Origin: Planctomycetaceae bacterium
GTDB lineage: Bacteria; Planctomycetota; Planctomycetia; Pirellulales; Thermoguttaceae
Direction of reading: 5' to 3'
DNA: 11,100 nucleotides
Assembly (NCBI GenBank): GCA_031283515.1
Contig: JAITBS010000154.1
Span: 1-11,100, forward strand
The notes under the pieces were generated by a model. That model saw only the letters and a program-made list of their open reading frames with translations, was not told the origin of the DNA and made no database searches. The number at the start of each line of letters is the position of its first letter. Position 1 is the stretch's first letter. Made by a program: the position numbers and the translations under genes. This document shows positions 1-5,391 of this stretch, in pieces.

Positions 1-20
1 ATTGCCGTAACGGTATCAAT

Positions 21-50
21 TCCGCATGTGACACTCTCCACTCTCCATTA
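21..50. repeat. Partial copy of the GGAGTACT hairpin repeat, right arm
   Basis: TCCGCATGTGACAC followed by TCTCCACTCTCCATTA matches the right arm of the hairpin element at 1906-1983, which has TCCGCATTGCGACAC followed by TATTCACTATTCACTC. The window edge probably cuts the left arm, so only half is visible. Confidence 0.55.
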
Positions 51-316
51 TTTACGCTCGACTAATATGTTACTGATCTGAATACACGACAATATTTTTG
101 ATTTCCAAAGTACATTTTGGGAAATATTGCAGCGGAATCTTCGTCAATTTGTTTACCAATGGACTCCCAAGGTAGCCAGCGTTTCGCCGAAACGTTTTAA
201 ACAATAACCAATAAACAATACGGCGTACTCGCCGACTTGCCCCTGTTGACGGACGGAAATGAAAAACCAACCGTTGCGACCTACTTTTTAATTTCCAACT
301 GTAAACAAATTCAAAA

Positions 317-337
317 ATATTCCACTGATAGATTATC
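317..337 (-). repeat. GTAATCTATCAG short dispersed repeat, copy A
   Basis: On the minus strand this reads GATAATCTATCAGTGGAATA. It begins 5 nt after the stop codon of the GH16 gene, in the sense direction of that gene. It closely matches the copies at 1777-1798, 2475-2496 and 5392-5414. Confidence 0.65.
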
Positions 338-342
338 ATTTA

Positions 343-1644
343 TTAAGGAAGTGAGTAAGCACGGATGAATTTAATATCCAAAAAAGACGGATTCGGTGTT
401 TCGGCAATGGAATAACCGCTGCCAAGAGCAAGATTGACAAGCAACATCAGCGGTTTGTTATGTTCTGGCGGCGTTGGTTGTTTCCAAATTTCGATTCCGT
501 CAAAATAATAAACAATAAAATCTTTTTTTACCATCACACCGTAATCGTGAAATCCCAAAGACGGTTCGTTTGGTTTTGTTGTAATTGTCATTCCGGCTCC
601 TTGATGTGGTTTCGGTTCCCAAACGTGTTGCGCAGTACGGTAAGAATTGGGAAAATGTCCGTAATATTCCACAACATCAAGTTCGACAGAACCATCCGCA
701 CCGGCAGTTTTGTTGGTGCGGTCATAAGCAGAAGCTAACCAAAAAGCGGGCCAAACACCTTGACCGACCGGCATTTTCATTCTCGCAACAAAGTATCCGT
801 ATTGTAATGCAAAACCGCCACCTTTGGGATCACACGATGCCAGTAAACCGGAAGCCCATAGGCGTTTCCATTGATCTTTGGCGGCAAATTCCTCTGATTT
901 TCTGGCTTCAATTCGTAAAACATTGTTATGGATAGTGAATGGAAAATCGGATTGAGGATCCATAAATCGGGCTTCGCCAAAATCTCCCGTCCACGGAGTA
1001 TGAGCGATCCAGCGAGTTCCCGGTCCCCACGGTGAAACATCCAACGGTTGAGAAAAATCTTCCTCAAAAACGATTTGCGATCCTGTCAAATCAAGAGTTG
1101 GTGTTTTTTCTGTATCACTGGGAGGCATGGGAGCGGTGGGATCAACAATGAACGAACCGGCAATACAACGTGTTCGCGATTGATCATAGAGAACACCTAC
1201 ACCGGTTTGGAGTGGTTCATTGATCCATTTTTTATTTTCATCAGCATGATAAAGTCCGATAACCAAGCGATATTTTCCATTCGGAACGGTGTTGCCATAT
1301 TTTTGTGGGATGATGTAATCGGTTGTGTATTCGATGTTGCCGATCCAACCGGGAGAACCGGTTGCGATACCGGGAAGGTGATCGGCTTGAGCAACCATTT
1401 TGCCGGACTCGTCTATAATATGTACAAATACGGAATTATCGTTTGGATAAGGTTTTTCCGCTTCGAATCGGTATGTTATTTTAATTCTTGCACCGAGCGG
1501 CACTCTATCGGGAACAATTTTGAGCGGTAATACGGTTGTAATTAACTCCAACGGTTTTACGTCTTCGGCAACGGAAAAACCGGAAACAATTACCAAAACG
1601 CTTGAAAAACAAAATAATACCAAAAGCAATAATTGTTTCGTCAT
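343..1644 (-). CDS. Secreted glycoside hydrolase family 16 protein
   Basis: The 433-residue product has a signal peptide (basic MTK start, hydrophobic residues 5-23, likely cleavage after S-V-A at 24-26), so it is exported. Residues about 30-168 look like a beta-sandwich accessory domain. About 187-433 is a GH16 catalytic domain, a beta-jelly-roll that cleaves beta-1,3 or beta-1,4 glucans or galactans. The GH16 signature is seen as E321-L-D323-V-V-E326, giving E321 as nucleophile and E326 as acid/base. Aromatic-rich segments typical of the cleft are present (WPAFWLAS near 298-305, and the HDYGVMV and YYFDGIEI strands at 366-386). The substrate cannot be read from the sequence. The ATG start is supported by AAGGAG at 1651-1656 with a 6-nt spacer. 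The gene stands alone, with repeat-rich DNA on both sides. Confidence 0.9.
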   Translation of the reverse strand: MTKQLLLLVLFCFSSVLVIVSGFSVAEDVKPLELITTVLPLKIVPDRVPLGARIKITYRFEAEKPYPNDNSVFVHIIDESGKMVAQADHLPGIATGSPGWIGNIEYTTDYIIPQKYGNTVPNGKYRLVIGLYHADENKKWINEPLQTGVGVLYDQSRTRCIAGSFIVDPTAPMPPSDTEKTPTLDLTGSQIVFEEDFSQPLDVSPWGPGTRWIAHTPWTGDFGEARFMDPQSDFPFTIHNNVLRIEARKSEEFAAKDQWKRLWASGLLASCDPKGGGFALQYGYFVARMKMPVGQGVWPAFWLASAYDRTNKTAGADGSVELDVVEYYGHFPNSYRTAQHVWEPKPHQGAGMTITTKPNEPSLGFHDYGVMVKKDFIVYYFDGIEIWKQPTPPEHNKPLMLLVNLALGSGYSIAETPNPSFLDIKFIRAYSLP

Positions 1645-1650
1645 TTGAAA

Positions 1651-1656
1651 CTCCTT
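1651..1656 (-). promoter_or_regulatory. Ribosome binding site of the GH16 gene
   Basis: The minus strand reads AAGGAG followed by TTTCAA and ATG. This near-perfect Shine-Dalgarno sequence fixes the start at 1644. Several other genes in the window have no such sequence. Confidence 0.8.
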
Positions 1657-1730
1657 ATTTGTGTAAAATTAAAAGATTCGTAATTCCCGTGTTATTCCGC
1701 AACACGAAAACCGGCAAAAAAATAAACAAC

Positions 1731-1765
1731 TCGATTATTCTAATCGAATTGATACAAAAAGACAA
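1731..1765 (-). promoter_or_regulatory. Candidate sigma-70 promoter with overlapping dyad for the GH16 gene
   Basis: On the minus strand a -35 TTGTCT (1760-1765) is separated by 17 bp from a -10 TAGAAT (1737-1742), giving 4/6 and 5/6 matches to the vegetative consensus. The expected transcript start is near 1730, leaving about 86 nt of leader. The -10 box lies inside an exact inverted repeat, TCGATTA-TTC-TAATCGA (1731-1747), a plausible repressor operator. Neither part has experimental support. Confidence 0.45.
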
Positions 1766-1776
1766 TAAAAAGCAGA

Positions 1777-1798
1777 GTAATCTATCAGCGGAATTACT
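1777..1798 (+). repeat. GTAATCTATCAG short dispersed repeat, copy B
   Basis: The copy reads GTAATCTATCAGCGGAATTA followed by CT. The similarity to copy D at 2475 continues into a T-rich tail (about 1777-1808). With copy C at 2151-2171 in inverted orientation it bounds a roughly 395-bp structure. Confidence 0.7.
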
Positions 1799-1830
1799 TA
1801 TTTTTTTCCTCTTCGTCCTGAAAGGACAAT

Positions 1831-1983
1831 AGAGTGGATAGTTGATAGTGGAGAGTGGAGAGTTGATAGTGGAGAGTGTCGCAAGCGGAGTACTACCATT
1901 TCGGCAGTACTCCGCATTGCGACACTATTCACTATTCACTCATAACTATTAACTATCCACTATCCACTCTCAACTATCAACTA
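1831..1983. repeat. Long hairpin element with GGAGTACT core
   Basis: The core arms GTGTCGCAAGCGGAGTACT (1876-1894) and 1906-1925 are complementary except for one bulged T, around an 11-nt loop (1895-1905). Outside the core, arms built from degenerate GAGTGGATAGT-type units (1831-1875 and 1926-1983) extend the pairing imperfectly, so most of the 153 bp could fold on itself. Related half or whole copies lie at 21-50, 2027-2110 and 8787-8862. Confidence 0.8.
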
Positions 1984-2026
1984 CTTTATGAGGTTGTTTT
2001 GTTAGGAAAAATTAGGTGAAAATAAG

Positions 2027-2110
2027 GTTCGCAATGCGGAGTACTACCGTTTGGGTATTACTCCGCTTGCGAACTCCCCACTATTCACTATTCACTCATA
2101 ACTATTAACT
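2027..2110. repeat. Second hairpin element of the GGAGTACT family
   Basis: Arms GTTCGCAATGCGGAGTA (2027-2043) and TACTCCGCTTGCGAAC (2059-2074) pair apart from one bulge, around a 15-nt loop. The right side continues with CACTATTCACTATTCACTC and CATAACTATTAACTA, nearly identical to 1924-1954. The left-side arm repeats of the first element are missing here. Confidence 0.75.
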
Positions 2111-2150
2111 AACCACGCCCTTTCAGGGCTACCTATTGTTGTTATCTACA

Positions 2151-2171
2151 ATAATTCTACTGATATATTAC
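2151..2171 (-). repeat. GTAATCTATCAG short dispersed repeat, copy C
   Basis: The minus strand reads GTAATATATCAGTAGAATTA, differing at about three positions from copy B. It is oriented opposite to copies B and D and lies between the hairpin elements and the 21-bp array. Confidence 0.6.
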
Positions 2172-2181
2172 CGAATACATT

Positions 2182-2437
2182 ATTCCCAAGAAGGAACGGC
2201 TAATCCTTGGGAATGAACGAGTCATTCTTGGGAATGAATGAGTCATTCTTGGGAATGAGTGAGTCATTCTTGGGAATGAGTGAGTCATTCTTGGGAATGA
2301 GTGAGTCATTCTTGGGAATGAATGAGTCATTCTTGGGAATGAATGAGTCATTCTTGGGAATGAATGAGTCATTCTTGGGAATGAGTGAGTCATTCTTGGG
2401 AATGGGCGAGTCATTCTTGGGAATGGACGAGTCATTC
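2182..2437. repeat. 21-bp minisatellite, eleven units, with inverted leader
   Basis: Ten full units and a final 17-bp unit run without gaps from 2211 to 2437. Each unit is GAATGARTGAG plus TCATTC plus TTGG. GAATGA and TCATTC form an inverted repeat around a 5-nt spacer, and TGAGTCA is a near-palindrome at the centre. Differences between units are transitions confined to positions 6 to 8 of the unit, and the end units (1, 10 and 11) are the most divergent. ATTCCCAAG at 2182-2190 is an inverted copy of the CTTGGGAAT that opens the array. Because 21 is a multiple of three, each strand has one frame open throughout (heptapeptides MNESFLG or MTHSFPR). Neither has a good ribosome binding site, so I treat the array as non-coding. 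Confidence 0.9.
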
Positions 2438-2474
2438 CAGAGGAATAAATGGTCAACTCACAAAATACTTCTTC

Positions 2475-2496
2475 GTAATATTTCAGTGGAATTACT
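2475..2496 (+). repeat. GTAATCTATCAG short dispersed repeat, copy D, overlapping the surE stop
   Basis: The copy reads GTAATATTTCAGTGGAATTA followed by CT, then an AATTTTTC tail like that of copy B. The surE stop codon (TAG, complement of 2495-2497) falls at its edge. Confidence 0.65.
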
Positions 2497-3340
2497 AATT
2501 TTTCATTGTTGTTCGAATTGTTGGTCCGGTATGTGCTGATTTATCATTGCCTGTTTGCTTGTTTACCGGATTTAAGTCCCAACTTTCCATAATGTCGAGT
2601 TGGGATTGATGAGTCATATCATAATTCAACGGTGTTACCGAAATAAAACCTTGAGTAAGAGCCGTCATGTCCGTCATTCTAATTGGTTTTTCCGGTTTTG
2701 GTTGTCGCGGGTCAGGGCGTCCGGTTAACCAATAGTAAAAACGTCCCAATGGATCGGTTCGCCGCTCAAACGACTCCCAGTATTGAGTAACATCCATTCC
2801 AACAACTTTGGTTTCAGCTTTGTTTTTCCGAAGTGCAGCTAAAGGAATATTAATATTGTAAAGTCTTGGTTGCCGATCTTTTTTCTCAAGAATTTTTTTA
2901 ATCACATCCACAGCCCAATCCGCCGCTTGATAAAAAGGTTCATTTTCATCGTATTCCAAAGAAACAGCAATACTTGTGATTCCATAAAAAACACCTTCTA
3001 CTGCCGCTGCCACTGTACCAGAGTAAATAATATTAATTCCGGCATTCAGACCGCCATTGATACCACTAACAATCAAATCAGGACGTTCAGGAACAATTGC
3101 CGAAATTCCTAATTTAACACAATCCGCCGGACTGCCATCCACTGTCCAACCCCAATGTTTGTTATTGACAAATACTTTTTTAACCATCAACGGTGTTAGA
3201 AATGTAATTGAATGCGAAACACCGCTCTGTTCTTTGGAAGGTGCTACAACATAAACATCGCCCAATTGCCGCAATGCGTGTTCGATTGCCGCCAAACCCG
3301 GCGCATAAATTCCATCATCGTTGGTCAATAAGATTTTCAT
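2495..3340 (-). CDS. surE: 5'/3'-nucleotidase SurE
   Basis: This is a metal-dependent phosphatase acting on nucleoside 5'- and 3'-monophosphates, cytoplasmic, for nucleotide salvage or stress survival. The 281-residue product opens with the family's MKILLTNDDG; the metal-binding D8 and D9 and S39 (EQSGVSHS) are present, as is the SGINGG loop with N95 and the YSGTVAAA motif at 106-113. The frame stays open for 30 codons upstream, but those residues do not resemble SurE, so the ATG at 3340 is preferred even though no clear Shine-Dalgarno sequence precedes it. The last 25 or so residues (NKQTGNDKSAHTGP onward) are low complexity, and the stop lies in a dispersed repeat. The gene is divergent from nifB. 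A promoter candidate lies at 3383-3410. Confidence 0.93.
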   Translation of the reverse strand: MKILLTNDDGIYAPGLAAIEHALRQLGDVYVVAPSKEQSGVSHSITFLTPLMVKKVFVNNKHWGWTVDGSPADCVKLGISAIVPERPDLIVSGINGGLNAGINIIYSGTVAAAVEGVFYGITSIAVSLEYDENEPFYQAADWAVDVIKKILEKKDRQPRLYNINIPLAALRKNKAETKVVGMDVTQYWESFERRTDPLGRFYYWLTGRPDPRQPKPEKPIRMTDMTALTQGFISVTPLNYDMTHQSQLDIMESWDLNPVNKQTGNDKSAHTGPTIRTTMKN

Positions 3341-3382
3341 AAAAAACAGCAGGAATGTCCAATTGTTAATTTCAAAACAGGA

Positions 3383-3410
3383 ATTATACGCAATTTCATG
3401 CTTAATACAA
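3383..3410 (-). promoter_or_regulatory. Candidate sigma-70 promoter for surE
   Basis: The minus strand has a perfect TATAAT (3383-3388), 16 bp after TTGTAT (3405-3410, 3/6 match to the -35 consensus). Transcription would start near 3376, about 35 nt before the ATG. The strong -10 box and sensible position support it; the -35 is weak. Confidence 0.4.
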
Positions 3411-3526
3411 TACTCGACCGTTGAACCCAATATGATACTTTAGGCAACTTCTAAAAAATACCGGCATATACAATTTTCTCGACAAAATAAACAGGTTTCA
3501 ATCCGTTTTCATCACAACATCAAATC

Positions 3527-3540
3527 ATACAATATTGTAT
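3527..3540. promoter_or_regulatory. Perfect 14-bp palindrome, possible operator
   Basis: ATACAAT-ATTGTAT is an exact palindrome with no spacer, about 150 bp upstream of the expected nifB transcript start and about 185 bp upstream of the surE start codon. The length and position suit a dimeric regulator or enhancer-type site. In AT-rich DNA such a palindrome can arise by chance. Confidence 0.35.
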
Positions 3541-3657
3541 TTGACCAAATCGCTTTTACAATTTTGTAGGATTATTCGGTTCGTAATAATTATTGCTATC
3601 TCTCAATTTTTATAGCAAATACTCTTAAATTACACTTAAAATTCAATGGTTGTCTTA

Positions 3658-3674
3658 TTGGTATAGATTTTGCA
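3658..3674 (+). promoter_or_regulatory. Candidate sigma-54 promoter for nifB
   Basis: TTGGTATAGATTTTGCA has GG at 3660-3661 and GC at 3672-3673, exactly the spacing of the -24/-12 consensus TTGGCAC-N5-TTGCA, with the -12 half TTGCA complete. Only the CAC part of the -24 element differs. The transcript would start near 3684-3685, about 31 nt before the ATG. nifB is a classic sigma-54/NifA target, which raises the likelihood. Confidence 0.5.
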
Positions 3675-3715
3675 TAGTAATAGGCGGTTCTTTTTTTTTA
3701 TCCCAATAAACCGCT

Positions 3716-4987
3716 ATGTTTGAAAATCATCCTTGTTTTAGTGAAACGGCACGGCATCAGACCGGTAGAGTACATCTGCCGGTTGCAACTAAATGTAATA
3801 TTCAGTGCAATTATTGCAATAGAAAATATGATTGTGCCAATGAAAGCCGACCCGGTGTTAGCAGTGTTGTGTTGAATCCGGCACAAGCATTGACTTATCT
3901 CGATGCGGTACTAAAACAAGTTGATAATATTGCAGTTGTCGGTATTGCAGGACCAGGTGATCCTTTTGCCAATCCGGTAGAAACCATTCGAACATTGGAA
4001 CTTGTTCATGAAAAATATCCCGATAAAATTCTCTGTCTTGCTACTAATGGTTTAGGTTTAGCAGAGTATGTGGACAATATTGCCGCACTGAATATCTCTC
4101 ATGTAACAATTACAATGAATACGGTTGATCCAGAAATCGGATCACAAATTTATGCCTGGTTCCGTTTCGGTTCGCATGTTTATCGCGGCACCGAAGGCGC
4201 AAAAATCCTGCTCGAACGCCAAACCGAATGTATCAAGAAATTAAAATCGCATGGTATTATCGTTAAAATTAATACGGTTGTCGTACCGGGTGTTAATGAT
4301 AACCATGTTGTTGATGTTGCCCGCTATTGCCGGGAACTCGGTGCTGATGTACAGAATTGTATTCCCTTGATGCATATTGAAGAAACCGTTTTTGAAAAAT
4401 ATCCGGTTCCGACAGCAGAGGAAATGAATACGTTACGTAAAAAAACGGAACAATATCTGCCTCAAATGTTACATTGTACTCGTTGCCGGTCGGACGCGGT
4501 TGGAATGCTCGGTATTGACAATAGTTATGAAATAAACCGGTTATTACGGGAAGCCGCTATTGTTAAGCCGACAGCAGAACGTCCCTATGTTGCGGCGGCG
4601 TCTATGGAAGGATTATTTGTGAACCGTCATCTTGGTGAAGCGGCAAATTTATGTGTTTTCGGAAAAAAAGAGAATAAAATCGTCTTGTTGGAACAACGTA
4701 CTACTCCGGTTCCCGGTTCGGGTGATTTGCGTTGGCGGCAATTGGCGGAGATATTTCGGGATTGTGTTGCGGTTCTTGTCAGCGGCTGCGGGCAGAATCC
4801 GCAACGTATTCTCGAAGAGAACGGATTACGTGTTCTCACCGTAGAAGGACTTATCTCAGAATCAATTCCGTACATTTTCGCCGGTAAGGAATTACCGAAA
4901 ATCCTCTTGCGAACTCCCGGAGTTTGCAATACAGGCCGAGGTTGTCAAAGTATGGGTTGCCGCGGTTCCGGTAGTGGTTGTGGGTAA
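3716..4987 (+). CDS. nifB: Nitrogenase cofactor biosynthesis protein NifB
   Basis: NifB is a radical SAM enzyme that fuses two [4Fe-4S] clusters and inserts carbide and sulfur to make NifB-co, the precursor of FeMo-co and its V and Fe-only counterparts. In the 423-residue product the SAM cluster motif C27-x3-C31-x2-C34 lies in CNIQCNYC, followed by the NifB hallmarks ESRPGV (43-48) and AGPGDPFA (78-85), and CTRCRSDAVG (254-263), whose cysteines belong to the substrate-cluster set. Residues about 291-397 form a C-terminal NifX/NafY-like domain. The tail (401-423) is Gly/Cys-rich, with C404, C410, C415 and C422. The start at 3716 gives the expected short N-terminus, HPCFSE, though no Shine-Dalgarno sequence is visible. 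A ferredoxin gene follows after 82 bp. No other nif gene is in the window. Confidence 0.95.
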   Translation: MFENHPCFSETARHQTGRVHLPVATKCNIQCNYCNRKYDCANESRPGVSSVVLNPAQALTYLDAVLKQVDNIAVVGIAGPGDPFANPVETIRTLELVHEKYPDKILCLATNGLGLAEYVDNIAALNISHVTITMNTVDPEIGSQIYAWFRFGSHVYRGTEGAKILLERQTECIKKLKSHGIIVKINTVVVPGVNDNHVVDVARYCRELGADVQNCIPLMHIEETVFEKYPVPTAEEMNTLRKKTEQYLPQMLHCTRCRSDAVGMLGIDNSYEINRLLREAAIVKPTAERPYVAAASMEGLFVNRHLGEAANLCVFGKKENKIVLLEQRTTPVPGSGDLRWRQLAEIFRDCVAVLVSGCGQNPQRILEENGLRVLTVEGLISESIPYIFAGKELPKILLRTPGVCNTGRGCQSMGCRGSGSGCG

Positions 4988-4995
4988 ATTCAAAC

Positions 4996-5033
4996 CAATT
5001 CAATACATTCAAATCAATTCAATACATTCAAAT
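4996..5033 (+). repeat. Two exact tandem copies of a 19-bp unit
   Basis: CAATTCAATACATTCAAAT occurs at 4996-5014 and again at 5015-5033 without mismatch, in the gap between nifB and the ferredoxin gene. The exact identity suggests a recent duplication. It lengthens the intercistronic spacer without touching the ferredoxin ribosome binding site. Confidence 0.9.
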
Positions 5034-5054
5034 TAAATTTGAACAAATTCCAAA

Positions 5055-5060
5055 AAGGAG
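5055..5060 (+). promoter_or_regulatory. Ribosome binding site of the ferredoxin gene
   Basis: AAGGAG with a 9-nt spacer to the ATG at 5070. It is much stronger than anything upstream of nifB, so the ferredoxin may be translated more efficiently than NifB from a shared transcript. Confidence 0.75.
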
Positions 5061-5069
5061 CAATAAATT

Positions 5070-5378
5070 ATGCAAAAACCATCCCATCACATTTTAGTTT
5101 GCGGATCATTCCGTATGAACGGTACACCGCAAGGAGTCTGTGCGAAAGGCGGTGCCGGTCAATTGTTGCAATATTTACAGGAAGAACTGGCGGATCATGG
5201 ACTGAATGATGTTGCGGTAGCGTGTACCAGTTGCCTCAAAGTTTGTGATCGCGGTCCTGCGTTGGTGGTCTATCCTGAAAACTGGTGGTTCGGTCACATC
5301 GACAGCGAAGAAGCAATTGACGCCGTCATCGAATCCCTCGAAAAAGGAACACCAGCCGCTGAATACGCCATCGCCTAA
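5070..5378 (+). CDS. Thioredoxin-like [2Fe-2S] ferredoxin
   Basis: This 102-residue soluble protein matches the thioredoxin-fold [2Fe-2S] ferredoxin family typified by the 2Fe ferredoxin of Clostridium pasteurianum and ferredoxin I of Azotobacter vinelandii. The expected ligand pattern is seen: C11 (HILVCGS), C24 (GVCAKGG), and C55 and C59 in ACTSCLKVCDRGP, with C52 as an extra cysteine. GPALVVYPENWWFGHI (62-77) is the usual C-terminal strand region. Members of this family are often encoded in nitrogen-fixation loci, and its place 82 bp after nifB supports a role in electron supply to, or assembly of, nitrogenase cofactors. The physiological partner is inferred. A dispersed repeat starts 13 nt after the stop. 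Confidence 0.88.
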   Translation: MQKPSHHILVCGSFRMNGTPQGVCAKGGAGQLLQYLQEELADHGLNDVAVACTSCLKVCDRGPALVVYPENWWFGHIDSEEAIDAVIESLEKGTPAAEYAIA

Positions 5379-5391
5379 TCATAAAATTAAT

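Larger units (their letters stand above)
1..342. other. Non-coding stretch with repeat debris
   Basis: No convincing gene lies here. The first 50 bases look like the right half of the long hairpin repeat seen at 1831-1983: TCCGCAT followed by GACACTCTCCACTCTCC at 21-50. A small inverted repeat, CGTTTCGCCGAAACG at 180-194, is followed by TTTTAAAC, and CGGCG-TACT-CGCCG lies at 221-234. Both are too short to call as terminators with confidence. A copy of the GTAATCTATCAG repeat lies at 317-337, just past the stop of the GH16 gene. An open frame of 89 codons on the minus strand (70-339) has no ribosome binding site and no protein-family character, so it is not called. Confidence 0.6.
1777..2171. 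mobile_element. Possible MITE-like element bounded by inverted repeats
   Basis: The ends are inverted copies of one 21-nt motif: GTAATCTATCAGCGGAATTA at the left and GTAATATATCAGTAGAATTA read from the right. Inside each end, at similar distances, is a matching mini-hairpin: GTCCT-GAA-AGGAC at 1815-1827 and GCCCT-TTC-AGGGC at 2117-2129. Further inside are two long hairpins (1831-1983 and 2027-2074). There is no coding capacity. I see no clear target-site duplication, and the same motif occurs singly elsewhere, so this may be chance pairing of dispersed repeats and not a transposing unit. Confidence 0.35.
3341..3715. other. Divergent surE-nifB intergenic control region
   Basis: These 375 bp lie between two divergently transcribed genes and hold no gene. 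From left to right they contain the surE promoter candidate, a TAGGCAACTTCTAAAAA motif (3441-3457) shared with 10980-10996, the perfect palindrome ATACAATATTGTAT (3527-3540), the near-palindrome GTAATAATTATTGC (3583-3596), the sigma-54 promoter candidate (3658-3674) and a leader inverted repeat (3684-3714). I found no TGT-N10-ACA site of the classical NifA type. Confidence 0.6.

Noticed and set aside
180..200. CGTTTCGCCGAAACG followed by TTTT as a terminator
   Set aside because: The T run lies on the plus-strand side, while the neighbouring gene ends from the minus strand; the 6-bp stem is short and no plus-strand gene precedes it.
70..339. 89-codon open frame on the minus strand downstream of the GH16 gene
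   Set aside because: It starts within or next to a dispersed repeat, has no ribosome binding site, and its composition (many Arg, Trp, Phe, Tyr without a domain pattern) is that of chance translation.
2182..2437. CRISPR array
   Set aside because: Units are contiguous with no unique spacers, and no cas genes are present.
2182..2437. Plasmid iterons or replication origin
   Set aside because: Unit size fits, but there is no replication initiator gene, no clear DnaA-box cluster, and the surrounding genes are ordinary chromosomal ones.
2207..2539. 110-codon plus-strand frame through the 21-bp array as a repeat protein
   Set aside because: It exists because the unit length is a multiple of three and the unit lacks a stop in that frame; it begins with TTG without a good ribosome binding site and runs into the surE gene on the opposite strand.
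3341..3430. Longer surE start giving 30 extra residues
   Set aside because: The SurE family begins at MKILLTNDDG; the extra residues have no family resemblance and the candidate promoter lies within that stretch.
3480..3657. NifA upstream activator site TGT-N10-ACA
   Set aside because: TGT and ACA triplets occur, but none in the right order and spacing.
4627..4929. Minus-strand open frame inside nifB
   Set aside because: It is a shadow of the NifX-like domain coding sequence, with no independent start signal or family match.
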